From contig PHEH01000001.1 in assembly GCA_002841155.1 (NCBI GenBank), forward strand, positions 233,825-297,824: 64,000 nucleotides of DNA, in the 5' to 3' direction. Both the position numbers and the translations under genes were made by a program. Below, piece after piece: positions 41,604 to 52,889 of this stretch. The stretch comes from Alphaproteobacteria bacterium HGW-Alphaproteobacteria-18 (GTDB lineage: Bacteria; Pseudomonadota; Alphaproteobacteria; Caulobacterales; Hyphomonadaceae). Position 1 is the stretch's first letter. Each line of letters opens with the position of its first letter. The notes below the pieces were generated by a model. The model worked only from the letters and a program-made list of their open reading frames with translations, was not told the origin of the DNA and did no database searches.

Positions 41604-43231
41604 GCTTCCTCGGCCGGTGTATTCTCGACCCGTCCGGAGGCGATCGGCGCCCAGGGGCAAAGGCGGCGCTCCGCCTTCAGCGCGGCCTCTGCCAGCCGCC
41701 GCATCCGCCGGGCCCGCAGGAGGGCTGCCTCCATCGCCTCGACCCGGATGCGCCCGGCCGCGGCGCTCGCCAGCAGGTCTTTCTTGATCGCCTCATAGGC
41801 CTGATCAACCTCGTCCATCTCCTGATCAAACTCGGTCTTGAAGGCATCGGGCGCCCCGGCGGTAGTCACCAGGGTTGCGAGCACACCGGCTTTCAGCCGG
41901 TCCCAGGCCGGGCCTGAAATCAGGGGCGCGGGGGGCTGCAAACCTCCGGCAATGGCCGCGCCTTCAGACACGGTCTCCTCGACATGATGGATCGACCGGA
42001 TCAGGTCTGGCAGGGCGTTGACCACATCTGAGGGCAGGGATTGCCGGCTGAGCTCTGCGATGAAGTCCCGGATGGCCTGGCCGAGCGCCAGGATGCCCGC
42101 ATCGCCATTGCCGTTGGGATGCCCCGGCGCTGCCGACAGACGCCGCGCCGCGCGGTCGAAGGCAAGGGTCATCATGCGCTCGATCTCCAGCACCAGGCCG
42201 CGCAGGGCGAGGGCGGGAACCGCTTCCAGCGTCGGGTCGAGATGGGCCGGCCGGCCAATTGTTTCGTCCTCGCTCGTATACCGGCCCTGAAGCCAGCTGA
42301 TCAGCCGCGATGCAAAGGGCCAGATCAGGAGCACGCCCATAACATTGATGAGCGTGTTGAAGATGGCGAGCGTCAACGGCTCGTCCTTGCTGTCGGCCAG
42401 CAGGAGGTCGGCGAGCCAGTGGCTGGCGCTGACGAGTGGATAGAGCAGCAGGAAGGCTGCAATTCCGGAATAGAAGTTGAAGACAATATGCGAGAGGGCC
42501 ACGCGCTTTGCTGCCGGCGTGGCGCCGGCCGAGGCAAAGATCGCCGTACTCGTCGTGCCGATATTGGCGCCGATGATGCCGGCAGCGGCCAGTTCCAGCG
42601 GCAAGCCGCCCCCCGCCATTGCCGTGAGGATGATTGCAATGGCCGCGCTGGAGGATTGCGCGAGCGCGGCCATAACCATCCCGAACAAGAGGAACAATAA
42701 GGGCGCGAACAACCCTGCCTGAGAAAAATCGAGAGACTCAAACCAGGGCAGAAGGGTTTCGAAGGCGCCTTTCAGAACGCTGATTCCCAGGAAGAACAGG
42801 CCAAACCCCGCCATCGCCTGACCCGATCCGGAAAGCCGCGGCCGCTTCGTGCCCAGCATCTGCGCCATCATGCCAAGGCCGATGATCGGCAGGGCAAACG
42901 CCCCGATATCGAGCTTGAGCCCCACGATCGCGACCAGCCAGGCGGTCATGGTCGTGCCGACATTTGAGCCGAAAATCACCCAGACTGCATGGCGAAGCGT
43001 TAGCAGCCCGGCATTCACAAAGCCGATTGTGGCCACCGTTACAGCGCTGGATGACTGCACGAGGCCCGTGAGCAGCGCGCCGGAAACAAGCCCCCGCGCG
43101 GGCGTACGCGTCCATCCGCGCAGGATAGCCCGCAGACCGTCTCCGGCAGCAAGCTTCAGCCCGTCGGTGAGCATCGACATGCCCAGCAGGAACAGGCCAA
43201 CCCCGCCGATAAGCTCAAGTGTCAGCATCAT
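41600..43231 (-). CDS. Na/Pi cotransporter family protein with PhoU-like domain
   Basis: The 543-residue membrane protein carries two Na/Pi-cotransporter repeats with the QSSSAVT (GLVQSSSAVTVATIGFVNAG) and QSSSAAIAIIL (ALAQSSSAAIAIILTAMAGG) motifs, plus about eight membrane helices. The last 200 residues are a soluble helical PhoU-like domain ending in RARRMRRLAEAALKAERR. It likely imports phosphate or is a sodium-coupled anion transporter. It is divergent from ccrM, sharing a 192-bp control region. Confidence 0.9.
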   Translation of the reverse strand: MMLTLELIGGVGLFLLGMSMLTDGLKLAAGDGLRAILRGWTRTPARGLVSGALLTGLVQSSSAVTVATIGFVNAGLLTLRHAVWVIFGSNVGTTMTAWLVAIVGLKLDIGAFALPIIGLGMMAQMLGTKRPRLSGSGQAMAGFGLFFLGISVLKGAFETLLPWFESLDFSQAGLFAPLLFLLFGMVMAALAQSSSAAIAIILTAMAGGGLPLELAAAGIIGANIGTTSTAIFASAGATPAAKRVALSHIVFNFYSGIAAFLLLYPLVSASHWLADLLLADSKDEPLTLAIFNTLINVMGVLLIWPFASRLISWLQGRYTSEDETIGRPAHLDPTLEAVPALALRGLVLEIERMMTLAFDRAARRLSAAPGHPNGNGDAGILALGQAIRDFIAELSRQSLPSDVVNALPDLIRSIHHVEETVSEGAAIAGGLQPPAPLISGPAWDRLKAGVLATLVTTAGAPDAFKTEFDQEMDEVDQAYEAIKKDLLASAAAGRIRVEAMEAALLRARRMRRLAEAALKAERRLCPWAPIASGRVENTPAEEA

Positions 43232-44506
<1,275 letters not shown>

Positions 44507-44516
44507 GACCATCCGT

Positions 44517-45869
44517 TCACGAATAGCTTGTCAGGATCTCGTCCAGGGCGCGCTCAAGATCCTTGAGCGTCGCCACATGGGTCATCTGTTTACAATAAGG
44601 CGCGTAGCGCGGGATCACACTGTCGCCCGTGCCCCACAGCGCCGGGCCTTCCGGGTTCAGCCAAATCGTCTGCTTGGCGCGGCCTGTAAAGCCGCTGAAC
44701 AGATCCAGTCTTGGGTCGCCATAATTTGACCGTCCATCGCCAAGCACCAGGATCGTCGTGCGCCGGTCAATCACGGTTTCATGGTCTGTCTTGAAGTCCG
44801 ACCAGGCCTGGCCATAGCTCGTCGAGCCAAGGCCGAATTCGCGCAGGATCTTCTTCATCGCCCCGTCAAACTCATTCTGTTCAAGAATGTCACTGACATC
44901 GCCGAGCCGATAGGAAAACGCATAGGCGTGAAGGTCGGGGATCACTTCCTTCAGCGAATAGAGCAGCAGCAGAAGAAACCGCACATAGGCCGCAACTGAT
45001 CCGGATACGTCGCAAATGGCAACGATCTTCGGCCGGTCTTTTTTCTTCTGCCGCCAGATCACATTGAACGGCACGCCGTCATAGCCGGCATTGGCGCGCA
45101 TCGTGCGGCGCACATCGAGGATGCCGCGAGACGTCCGCTTCCGCCGCCGCGAATGCTTCACCGCGAGCCGCCTGGCGATCTTGGCGATCAGCACCTTCAT
45201 TCGCGCCATGTCATGGGCTTCCAGCGCGGTGAGGCGCTTGGTGGCGGCCACGTCGTCACGGAATTTTTCGGTCTCGCCTGCGCCAAATACCTGGAATGCC
45301 CGCTCGGCCCGCTCCCGCGCGGCCATCGTCAGGGCACGGCGCGCGTCGATCATGCGCTGGGCGTCTGCGTCGGCCTCGGCGCCCGAGCGCTGCAGTGCTT
45401 CGAGGAGGCGCGCCTGCAACGCCTCGCCGCCCATCGCGCGCACCATCTGTTGGGCATAGTAAGCCGTCTGCGTGGAAAACCGGATGTCGTTGAGGCCGGC
45501 CGCCTCCGACGCGCGTTCCACCGCTGTCGCGAGCGCCTGCTCATTGCCCGGCTGGGTGAGGGCGATCATCTGCTCGGCGGCGTCGGCCGCATCCTGGCCT
45601 TCGCTCTCGTTCTCCGCGCTGTCTTCGCGCTTATCGTTCTGCTGGCTGCGCTTATTGCTCGCGGTAAAGTACAGCTCGAACAGCTTGTCGTGCATGTCCT
45701 TTTCGGCTTCGGATTTGGCCAGCACGCAGGCGAGGGAATCCTTCAAGAGCGCCCGGTCGCCATAGCCGATCATCGCCACGGTGCGCGCCGCGTCCAGGGC
45801 TTCGCCGGTCGAGACCTTCACATCAGCAGATCTCAGCGCCCGGATGAAATTGGAAATCTGGCGCTCCAT
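44517..45869 (-). CDS. VWA domain protein, CoxE-like
   Basis: The 450-residue protein has a helical N-terminal half, an acidic Gln/Asp/Glu stretch (residues 72-100), a basic patch SRRRKRTSRG near residue 250 and a C-terminal von Willebrand A domain with MIDAS DVSGS in KIVAICDVSGSVAAYVRFLL. It matches the CoxE-like partners of MoxR ATPases, which act as metal-insertion or maturation chaperones. The MoxR gene lies directly upstream with a 12-bp gap. No CO dehydrogenase genes are nearby, so the client is unknown. Confidence 0.9.
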   Translation of the reverse strand: MERQISNFIRALRSADVKVSTGEALDAARTVAMIGYGDRALLKDSLACVLAKSEAEKDMHDKLFELYFTASNKRSQQNDKREDSAENESEGQDAADAAEQMIALTQPGNEQALATAVERASEAAGLNDIRFSTQTAYYAQQMVRAMGGEALQARLLEALQRSGAEADADAQRMIDARRALTMAARERAERAFQVFGAGETEKFRDDVAATKRLTALEAHDMARMKVLIAKIARRLAVKHSRRRKRTSRGILDVRRTMRANAGYDGVPFNVIWRQKKKDRPKIVAICDVSGSVAAYVRFLLLLLYSLKEVIPDLHAYAFSYRLGDVSDILEQNEFDGAMKKILREFGLGSTSYGQAWSDFKTDHETVIDRRTTILVLGDGRSNYGDPRLDLFSGFTGRAKQTIWLNPEGPALWGTGDSVIPRYAPYCKQMTHVATLKDLERALDEILTSYS

Positions 45870-45881
45870 CGGCGCGCTGCC

Positions 45882-46877
45882 TTATCCGATGTCCGGGTAG
45901 CCGGATGCTGTCCGCCCGCCCGAATCCGTGCCCACCGCTTCGCGCACCATCCTGGGGATAAGCGGAGTAATCGCGGCAATGTCGCTTTCATGCTTGAGCA
46001 GCACGTTGAGCGTATCGCGCACGAACTGTTCGTCGAGGCTGCTGGAATGCAGCAGCAGCAATGTGCGCGCCCAGTCCACCGTCTCGGCAATCGAGGGGCG
46101 CTTCTTGATGTCGGCCTCGCGGACTGACTGAACAAAGCGGACGAGCTGGTTCAGCAGCGTATTGGAAATTCCGTCCACGCGCGCCCGCACGATCTTCTGT
46201 TCCCGGACATGATCGGGAAAGCCGATATGCAGGTGCAGGCAGCGCCGCTTCAGCGCGTCGCCCAGCTCGCGGACATTGTTGGATGTCAGGATCACGATCG
46301 GCGGCACCTTTGCCCGGATCGTGCCGATCTCCGGCACCGACACCTGATAATCCGACAGCACTTCCAGCAGGAACGCCTCGAAGGCTTCATCTGATTTGTC
46401 GATCTCGTCGATCAGAAGGATCGAGCCGCTATCCTGCTGCATGGCGTGGAGCAGGGGGCGGGCCTCAAGGAATTGCGGAGAGAAGAACAGGTCTTCAAAG
46501 TCAGCCAGCTTTCCGAGAGACTTGCTGAGATTGTCTGCCTCGCCGATCAGCTCATTGAGCTTTTCTTTCAGGATCTGCGTGTAGAGCAGCTGCTTGCCGT
46601 ATTTCCATTCATACAGCGCCTTGCCTTCATCCAGGCCTTCATAGCACTGCAGGCGGATGATCGGCAGGTCGAGCCAGCGTCCGAGCGAAGCGGCAAGGTC
46701 GGTCTTGCCAACGCCCGCCGGGCCTTCGATCAGGATCGGCTTGCGCAGCCCATGGGCGAGATAAACCGCCGTCGAGATCTGCGCCGTGGAGATGTAGCCG
46801 GCGGTGCCGAGCCCTGCGGTGATTGCCTCGATGGAGGTCAGCGGCTCGTAGCCGGTGGAAGGTGTCTTGCTAGCCAT
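45882..46877 (-). CDS. MoxR-family AAA+ ATPase
   Basis: The 331-residue ATPase has Walker A in LIEGPAGVGKTDLAASLG, Walker B in GSILLIDEIDKSDEAFEAFL and sensor 1 in PPIVILTSNNVRELGDALKR. It is the usual partner of a CoxE/VWA protein, whose gene follows, and the pair likely acts as a chaperone complex. I start at ATG 46877; a TTG 36 bases upstream is also open. No clear ribosome-binding site is seen. Confidence 0.92.
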   Translation of the reverse strand: MASKTPSTGYEPLTSIEAITAGLGTAGYISTAQISTAVYLAHGLRKPILIEGPAGVGKTDLAASLGRWLDLPIIRLQCYEGLDEGKALYEWKYGKQLLYTQILKEKLNELIGEADNLSKSLGKLADFEDLFFSPQFLEARPLLHAMQQDSGSILLIDEIDKSDEAFEAFLLEVLSDYQVSVPEIGTIRAKVPPIVILTSNNVRELGDALKRRCLHLHIGFPDHVREQKIVRARVDGISNTLLNQLVRFVQSVREADIKKRPSIAETVDWARTLLLLHSSSLDEQFVRDTLNVLLKHESDIAAITPLIPRMVREAVGTDSGGRTASGYPDIG

Positions 46878-47038
46878 CTGCAAAGGCGTAGGGGCGCCCG
46901 GTTGGGGTGGCAAGCATTACCGCCGGGGCAGCCTGGGATACTTGATTTTTCTGTCTTCAGTCGCGGGAAGATGCTGCTCATTGCGCGTTCAGGAACAGTG
47001 TACCATTGGCAGAGTGCACTGAAGATGGGAATGGCAGC

Positions 47039-48277
47039 ATGAAGTGGAGATTGGCGCTGGGCGCGCTGGCTTTGGTGGCAGCCTCCGCGGCGGGTGTGTT
47101 TGCGACGGTTAGCCTGACAGGTTGGCAAACCCTGCCCGCTGAAGCGCCTTTGTCGCTAGAGGTGTATGATCCACGTTTCGAAGCGGCAGGAAAGGAGGCC
47201 GCCCGGCTTCTGGAGGCGATGCGGGCGGAAACCGGCGTTCCCGGTGCAACTGCTGCGGTGTCGGTTGATGGCGAGCTGGTCTGGGCTGCGGGCACAGGCT
47301 GGGCCGATCTTGATACGCTTACCCCTGTAACCTCCGACACCATATTCCGCATCGGGTCGACTTCCAAGGCAGTGACGGCAACGATATTGGCGCGCTTGCA
47401 GGCTGAAGGACTTCTGGATGTAGGCGATAAGGTCGCCGATCATATACCCGAGCCACTCAACCCGCACTGGGGGGAAATGCGTCTTGACCAGTTGCTGGCC
47501 CACACCGCTGGTTTTCCGGGATATGAAAACAATACCGATTGGCTGGGCTTCCTGGAAACGCTGCGGATGCAGCGCCAGTTCGAAAGTGTGGAGGAGGGCC
47601 TGCGCCTCGTCGATGGCAGCCGGCTGCTCGGTGCGCCGGGCGAGGTCTTTCATTACAGCTCGTTTGATACCAGCCTTGTTGCCGTCGTGGCTGAGCGCGC
47701 CAGTGAGGCGGACCTCGCCAGCCTTCTCGAGACAAGGGTGCGTCTGCCGCTGGCATTGGGTACACCTCTGCTGGCCGATCATGGGCCGCGCCCCGCAGGC
47801 GTTGCGCGTTTCTATTCCTTGGGCGGGGATGGTCGCGTACGACTTCGCAGCCCGGTCAATGTCAGCCAACGATGGCCCGGCGGGGGCCTCTATGGCCGAA
47901 GCGTGGATCTTGTGCGGCTGGGCGGCGCATGGCTGGATGATAGTTTTATTCCGGAGGCGATCCGCAGACGCTTTTGGGAGCCGATGCGGCTGAATTCAGG
48001 TGAGATCAACGAGCAGAACTACGCCTTGGGCTGGCGGGTGCAGCCGGCCAGCACTGTGACGTTCGGGCCCGAGGCGCCTGTCATGGTGGTGCATCACGGA
48101 GGTGTGAGTCGGGGCGCGATGAGCTGGCTTATTGTCTATCCTGATCTGGGCATTGCGGCCGCTGTCAATATCAATGCAGAAACGCCGGCCTTTGCAGATT
48201 TCAGCCGTGTTGAACCGGCGATTGTCCGTCTCTTTGCCGAGGCGGCCGACCGTGCGCCTCAAGGAGTGGGACAATAA
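47039..48277 (+). CDS. Beta-lactamase-fold serine hydrolase, membrane-anchored
   Basis: The 412-residue protein has an N-terminal membrane helix (LALGALALVAASAAGVFATV) and then a class C beta-lactamase/DD-peptidase-like domain. The nucleophile motif is S-x-x-K in FRIGSTSKAVTA, the second motif YSS in VFHYSSFDTSLV and the third HHGG in VVHHGGVSRGAMS. Such enzymes are esterases, peptidases or amidases; true lactamase activity is unlikely. ATG 47039 begins the helix. No operon link is clear; priA starts 81 bp downstream. Confidence 0.87.
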   Translation: MKWRLALGALALVAASAAGVFATVSLTGWQTLPAEAPLSLEVYDPRFEAAGKEAARLLEAMRAETGVPGATAAVSVDGELVWAAGTGWADLDTLTPVTSDTIFRIGSTSKAVTATILARLQAEGLLDVGDKVADHIPEPLNPHWGEMRLDQLLAHTAGFPGYENNTDWLGFLETLRMQRQFESVEEGLRLVDGSRLLGAPGEVFHYSSFDTSLVAVVAERASEADLASLLETRVRLPLALGTPLLADHGPRPAGVARFYSLGGDGRVRLRSPVNVSQRWPGGGLYGRSVDLVRLGGAWLDDSFIPEAIRRRFWEPMRLNSGEINEQNYALGWRVQPASTVTFGPEAPVMVVHHGGVSRGAMSWLIVYPDLGIAAAVNINAETPAFADFSRVEPAIVRLFAEAADRAPQGVGQ

Positions 48278-48358
48278 ACGCATAAGTGTTGCGAGCCATC
48301 TGGCTCGCCCGGCACCTGACCGGATGACGCCCCCGGCCGGACGCGGTAAGCGAAGGCC

Positions 48359-50557
48359 ATGCCCGTCGCCCGAATCCTCTTCACCCTGCCGCTGCCCGAA
48401 CCGTTCGATTATGCGGTTCCCGAAGGCATGGCGCTTCAGCCGGGCAGCTATGTCGCTGCCCCGGTCGGCCCGCATGACCGGCTCGGCATCGTGGTTGAGG
48501 TGCTCGGCGATGAGGTGGCCACCGGCCGCAAGCTGAAAACGGTCACCGCCGTCTATGACGCGCCACCGATGGGCGCCCCGATGCGGGAGTTTCTCGCCTG
48601 GGTCGCGCGCTACACGGTCACCCATCCGGGGCAGGTCTTGTCGATGGCATTGCGCGCGCGGGAGGGGCTGCTGCCCTCTCCGGTCGAGGTGCGCTACCGG
48701 GCGACCGGCAAGCTGCCCGAGCGGATGACGCCGGCGCGCCAGAAGGTGCTGGAAGTGTCCCAAACTGTCCCGGAGTGTCCCGGAGTGTCCAGGAATGACC
48801 AGCTTTGGTCGGCTGTTGACCTCGCTGCGGCGGCAAATGTCTCGTCCGGGGTGGTCAAAGGACTGGCCGAAGCAGGGGTGTTTGAGGCGGTCGAAGTGGA
48901 AACCGATCCCGCCTTCGCGATCCCTGATCCCGACCGGAAAGGCGCTGTTCTGACGGGCGAACAGGCCGTCGCGGCGGGGCAGTTGACAGCGGCTATCCAC
49001 GCTGGCGGCTTCTCGGCTTTCCTCCTCGACGGCGTCACCGGCTCGGGAAAAACGGAAGTCTATTTCGAGGCGATTGCCGAAACGCTGAAGTCCGATCCCG
49101 AAGCGCAGATCCTTGTTCTGCTTCCGGAAATTGCATTGACGCAGGCAATCCTTGCGCGCTTCGAGGCCCGCTTTGGCGCCGCCCCTGCGCCCTGGCATTC
49201 AGGCCTCAGCCCCAAGGATCGCCGCCGCACCTGGCGCGAGGCTGTCCACGGGAGAGCCCGCATCGTCATCGGCGCCCGCTCGGCGCTCTTCCTGCCATAC
49301 CGCAAGCTGCGCCTGATCATCGTCGACGAGGAACACGACACCTCCTTCAAGCAGGAAGATGGCGTCACCTATCACGCCCGCGATCTGGCCGTGATGCGGG
49401 CCAAGCTGGAAGGGGGACAAGTCATCCTCGCCTCCGCAACGCCAGCGCTGGAAACTGCTGTAAATGCTGAGGCCGGGCGATATGTACACCTCAGGCTAGC
49501 GGCGCGTCCCGGCGCCTCGCGCCTGCCGGATATTGAGCTGGTCGATCTGCGAACTGCTCCCCCGGGGAAAGGCAAGTGGCTATCCCCCGTGCTGGAGCGG
49601 GCCTTGATGGAAACCCTCGCCAATGGCGAGCAGTCGCTCCTTTTCCTGAACCGGCGCGGCTATGCCCCGCTTGTGATCTGCAAGGCCTGCGGGGAAAGGC
49701 TGAAAACCCCCGGCACCGAGAATTGGCTGACCGAGCACCGCTATTCCGGCCGGCTCGTGTGCCATGTCACCGGCTACTCGATCCCCAAGCCTGTCAAATG
49801 CCCGCAATGCGGCGCGCCTGATTCGCTGATGGGTGTCGGGCCCGGCGTGGAGCGCGTGGCCGAGGAGGTTAGGGTGCTTCTGCCCAACGCCCGGATCGAG
49901 ATTTTCTCTTCAGATACAGCGCAGGGAGCCGATGTGACCCGCAGCCTCGTCGAGCGGATGGAGCGCAGCGAGATCGACGTCATGATCGGCACGCAGATCG
50001 TCGCCAAGGGCCACAATTTCCCCAATCTGACGCTGGTGGGCGTGGTGGACGCTGATAGCGGCCTCAAGGGCGGCGACCTGCGGGCGGGTGAGCGCACCTA
50101 TCAGCTGCTGAGTCAGGTGGCCGGCCGGGCAGGACGCGCCGAGCGTCCCGGCCGGGCGCTGGTGCAGACTTATGCCCCGGATAACCCGGCGATGGAGGCC
50201 CTCGCCGCCAATGACCGCGACGGCTTTCTGCAGATCGAACGGGAGGTTCGCGCCGAGCTTGTCCTGCCGCCTTTCGGGCGGCTGGCCGCGATGATTCTGT
50301 CGGCGCCGTCTGCAGATCTTGTGGATAAAACTGCGCTGGAGATTGCAGCGGCTGCGCCCAATGGGGATGGCATCGAGGTGTTTGGCCCGGCGCCTGCGCC
50401 CATCACCGTATTGCGCGGCCGCCACCGCCGCCGCTTCCTGGTCAAGAGCCCGAGAATCATTGACCTTTCGGCCTATATGAGTGCCTGGACGGCTCGCCTG
50501 AAACTCCCCTCCCAGGTGCGGATTTCAATCGATATCGATCCATATTCTTTTCTATGA
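48359..50557 (+). CDS. priA: Primosomal protein N' (replication restart helicase PriA)
   Basis: The 732-residue helicase restarts stalled forks. The N-terminal DNA-binding domain is followed by a linker encoded partly by a decamer repeat array (residues about 133-147), then Walker A DGVTGSGKTEVYFEA and DEEH in LIIVDEEHDTSFKQEDG, helicase motifs KGHNFPNLTLVGVVDADSG and QVAGRAGRAERPG. The zinc region keeps only CKAC, one Cys in LVCHVTG and CPQC; the middle CxxC seen in E. coli is absent, as in many alphaproteobacteria. It lies upstream of the F1 ATP synthase operon. Confidence 0.96.
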   Translation: MPVARILFTLPLPEPFDYAVPEGMALQPGSYVAAPVGPHDRLGIVVEVLGDEVATGRKLKTVTAVYDAPPMGAPMREFLAWVARYTVTHPGQVLSMALRAREGLLPSPVEVRYRATGKLPERMTPARQKVLEVSQTVPECPGVSRNDQLWSAVDLAAAANVSSGVVKGLAEAGVFEAVEVETDPAFAIPDPDRKGAVLTGEQAVAAGQLTAAIHAGGFSAFLLDGVTGSGKTEVYFEAIAETLKSDPEAQILVLLPEIALTQAILARFEARFGAAPAPWHSGLSPKDRRRTWREAVHGRARIVIGARSALFLPYRKLRLIIVDEEHDTSFKQEDGVTYHARDLAVMRAKLEGGQVILASATPALETAVNAEAGRYVHLRLAARPGASRLPDIELVDLRTAPPGKGKWLSPVLERALMETLANGEQSLLFLNRRGYAPLVICKACGERLKTPGTENWLTEHRYSGRLVCHVTGYSIPKPVKCPQCGAPDSLMGVGPGVERVAEEVRVLLPNARIEIFSSDTAQGADVTRSLVERMERSEIDVMIGTQIVAKGHNFPNLTLVGVVDADSGLKGGDLRAGERTYQLLSQVAGRAGRAERPGRALVQTYAPDNPAMEALAANDRDGFLQIEREVRAELVLPPFGRLAAMILSAPSADLVDKTALEIAAAAPNGDGIEVFGPAPAPITVLRGRHRRRFLVKSPRIIDLSAYMSAWTARLKLPSQVRISIDIDPYSFL
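48756..48800 (+). repeat. 10-bp-period TGTCC array inside priA
   Basis: TGTCC starts at 48756, 48766, 48776 and 48786, and a degenerate TGACC at 48796. Units: TGTCCCAAAC, TGTCCCGGAG twice, TGTCCAGGAA. It lies in the variable linker of PriA and is read without a stop. The unit length of ten means each repeat falls in a different reading frame. It shares 18 of 19 bases with part of the array at 5091. Confidence 0.85.
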
Positions 50558-50749
50558 ATGGTCTTTCCCTGTAGAAGGCTCCGTTCGCGGCCATTTCGCC
50601 GCATGACGGCTAAGGGCGGGGCTGTTGTCAGCGCGAATTTCTAATGATAAGCGCCGCACAGCCTTGGGGGGGTGCCCGTTATACGAGCATCACCGGCCTG
50701 ACATTTTTTAGGGCACTTCCGCCCCCTAACTGAGACGGATTTCAAGACC
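50558..50749 (+). other. Intergenic region before F1 operon
   Basis: These 192 bp between priA and atpH hold the presumed promoter of atpHAGDC. A TTATAC (about 50680) could be a -10 box, but no convincing -35 hexamer stands 16-18 bp before it. A C/G-rich stretch with GGGGGGG precedes it. I see no terminator or RNA gene. Confidence 0.4.
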
Positions 50750-51310
50750 TTGCCTGCCTCGAACGTGATCCAGACAAGCGAAACGGCCCAGCGCTATGCC
50801 CGCGCGCTCTTTGAGCTTGCGCAGGAGAAGGGCGACCTCGCCACGATCCACAAGGATTTCAGGGCCTTCGCCGCGCTTATCAAAACGTCAGCCGATCTGC
50901 GCAAGCTGCTCGATTCGCCGGCCTTCAGCCGCGATGTGAAGGTCTCTGCACTGTCTGAGATCGCGAAAAAGGCGGGTTTTTCCGCCCTGTTCGGCAAATT
51001 CCTCGGCACGATGGCCACTAATGGCCGGTCCCGAGACATTCTTGGCGCCGAATTCGCGTTTGACCAATTCTATGCGAAACAGCGCGGCGTACAGCGCGCG
51101 ATTGTTCGCACCGCAAAAGAAATGTCCGGCGCTGAAAAGTCCCGGATCGAATCGCTGCTGGCGCGTGTCGTTGGCGGCGAATTTGAACTCACCAGTGAGG
51201 TTGACCCCTCGCTGATTGGCGGCATTCAGCTGCGCTTGGGCTCCAAGCTCGTGGACGCCAGCGTCGCCAAGAAACTTGAACGCATGAACACCGTGATGAA
51301 GGGAGCATAA
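50750..51310 (+). CDS. atpH: ATP synthase subunit delta
   Basis: The 186-residue protein joins the F1 head to the peripheral stalk. The N-terminal [20 protein letters not shown] and the C-terminal [20 protein letters not shown] are hallmarks. The start is TTG (50750), with GTG at 50765 the alternative; no ATG is available in front of the conserved region. It is first in the F1 operon atpHAGDC. Confidence 0.93.
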   Translation: MPASNVIQTSETAQRYARALFELAQEKGDLATIHKDFRAFAALIKTSADLRKLLDSPAFSRDVKVSALSEIAKKAGFSALFGKFLGTMATNGRSRDILGAEFAFDQFYAKQRGVQRAIVRTAKEMSGAEKSRIESLLARVVGGEFELTSEVDPSLIGGIQLRLGSKLVDASVAKKLERMNTVMKGA

Positions 51311-51318
51311 GAAGCTCG

Positions 51319-52854
51319 ATGGACATTTCACCTGCAGAAATTTCGGGCATCCTGAAGTCCCAGATCGAAAATTTCGGCGTCGAAGCTGAAGTCTCGGACG
51401 TTGGTCAGGTGCTTTCCGTCGGCGACGGTATCGCTCGCGTTTATGGCCTCGACAGCGTGCAGGCCGGCGAACTCGTTGAGTTCAACGGTGGCATCAAGGG
51501 TATGGCCCTGAACCTCGAGAAAGATAACGTCGGCGTCGTGATCTTCGGCGAAGACCGCAGCATCAAAGAAGGCGACACCGTCAAACGGACGTCCGAGATC
51601 GTTGCGGCTCCCGTTGGTAAGGCCCTTCTCGGCCGCGTAGTGAACGCGCTGGGCGAGCCGATCGACGGCAAAGGCCCGCTGAAAGACGTCGCCGCCCGTT
51701 CGCAGGTCGACGTGAAAGCTCCCGGCATCATCCCGCGTAAGTCTGTTCACGAGCCGATGATGACGGGCATCAAGGCCATCGACGGCATGATCCCGGTTGG
51801 CCGTGGCCAGCGCGAGCTGATCATCGGTGACCGCCAGACCGGCAAGACCGCTATCTGCATCGACACCATCCTGAACCAGAAACCGACCAATGACGCGGCC
51901 AAGTCCGACAAGGACAAGCTGTTCTGCGTCTATGTCGCCATCGGCCAGAAGCGGTCGACCGTTGCGCAGGTTGTGAAAGTCCTCGAAGAGCGCGGCGCGC
52001 TGGATTACACGATCGTTGTTTCGGCAACCGCTTCGGAATCGGCGCCGCTCCAGTATCTCGCGCCCTTCACCGGCTGCACAATGGGCGAGTGGTTCCGCGA
52101 CAACGGCATGCACGCCCTCATCATCTATGATGACCTTTCCAAACAGGCTGTTGCTTACCGTCAGATGTCGCTGCTGCTGCGCCGCCCGCCCGGCCGTGAA
52201 GCCTATCCGGGTGACGTGTTCTACCTCCACTCGCGCCTGCTTGAGCGCGCTGCGAAGCTGAACGACGACAATGGCAATGGCTCGCTGACGGCTCTGCCGG
52301 TCATCGAAACCCAGGCCAACGACGTGTCGGCCTACATCCCGACCAACGTGATTTCGATCACCGATGGTCAGATCTTCCTTGAAACCGACCTCTTCAACTC
52401 GGGTATCCGCCCAGCTGTGAACGTCGGTCTGTCGGTGTCCCGCGTGGGCTCGGCCGCTCAGACGAAGGCGATGAAGAAAGTTGCCGGCTCGATGAAGGGT
52501 GAACTCGCCCAGTACCGCGAGATGGCCGCCTTTGCGAAGTTCGGTTCTGACCTCGACGCTGCAACCCAGCGCCTTCTGAACCGCGGCGCGCGCCTGACCG
52601 AACTCCTGAAGCAGCCGCAATACTCGCCGCTGCTGATGGAAGAGCAGGTCTTCATCATCTATGCCGGTACGCGCGGCTATCTCGACAAGGTCGCTCTCAA
52701 GGATGTGACCCGTTACGAGAAAGAACTGCTCGTGCACCTGCGCGGCGCGAAGAAAGAACTTCTCGCCAAGCTTCGCGAGAAGAAAGAACTCACCAGCGAG
52801 ATCGAAGACGAGATCAAGAAAACGCTGGACGATTTCACTTCGAAATTCGCCTGA
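51319..52854 (+). CDS. atpA: ATP synthase subunit alpha
   Basis: The 511-residue regulatory nucleotide-binding subunit has Walker [15 protein letters not shown] near residue 169, [20 protein letters not shown], and the family signature region. Length is normal. Codon use is strongly biased, which produces a 469-codon open frame on the other strand that is a shadow. The start is 8 bp after atpH. Confidence 0.98.
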   Translation: MDISPAEISGILKSQIENFGVEAEVSDVGQVLSVGDGIARVYGLDSVQAGELVEFNGGIKGMALNLEKDNVGVVIFGEDRSIKEGDTVKRTSEIVAAPVGKALLGRVVNALGEPIDGKGPLKDVAARSQVDVKAPGIIPRKSVHEPMMTGIKAIDGMIPVGRGQRELIIGDRQTGKTAICIDTILNQKPTNDAAKSDKDKLFCVYVAIGQKRSTVAQVVKVLEERGALDYTIVVSATASESAPLQYLAPFTGCTMGEWFRDNGMHALIIYDDLSKQAVAYRQMSLLLRRPPGREAYPGDVFYLHSRLLERAAKLNDDNGNGSLTALPVIETQANDVSAYIPTNVISITDGQIFLETDLFNSGIRPAVNVGLSVSRVGSAAQTKAMKKVAGSMKGELAQYREMAAFAKFGSDLDAATQRLLNRGARLTELLKQPQYSPLLMEEQVFIIYAGTRGYLDKVALKDVTRYEKELLVHLRGAKKELLAKLREKKELTSEIEDEIKKTLDDFTSKFA

Positions 52855-52889
52855 TCTGTTGACTGAACCAAGGACGGTAAAGGCCTGAC

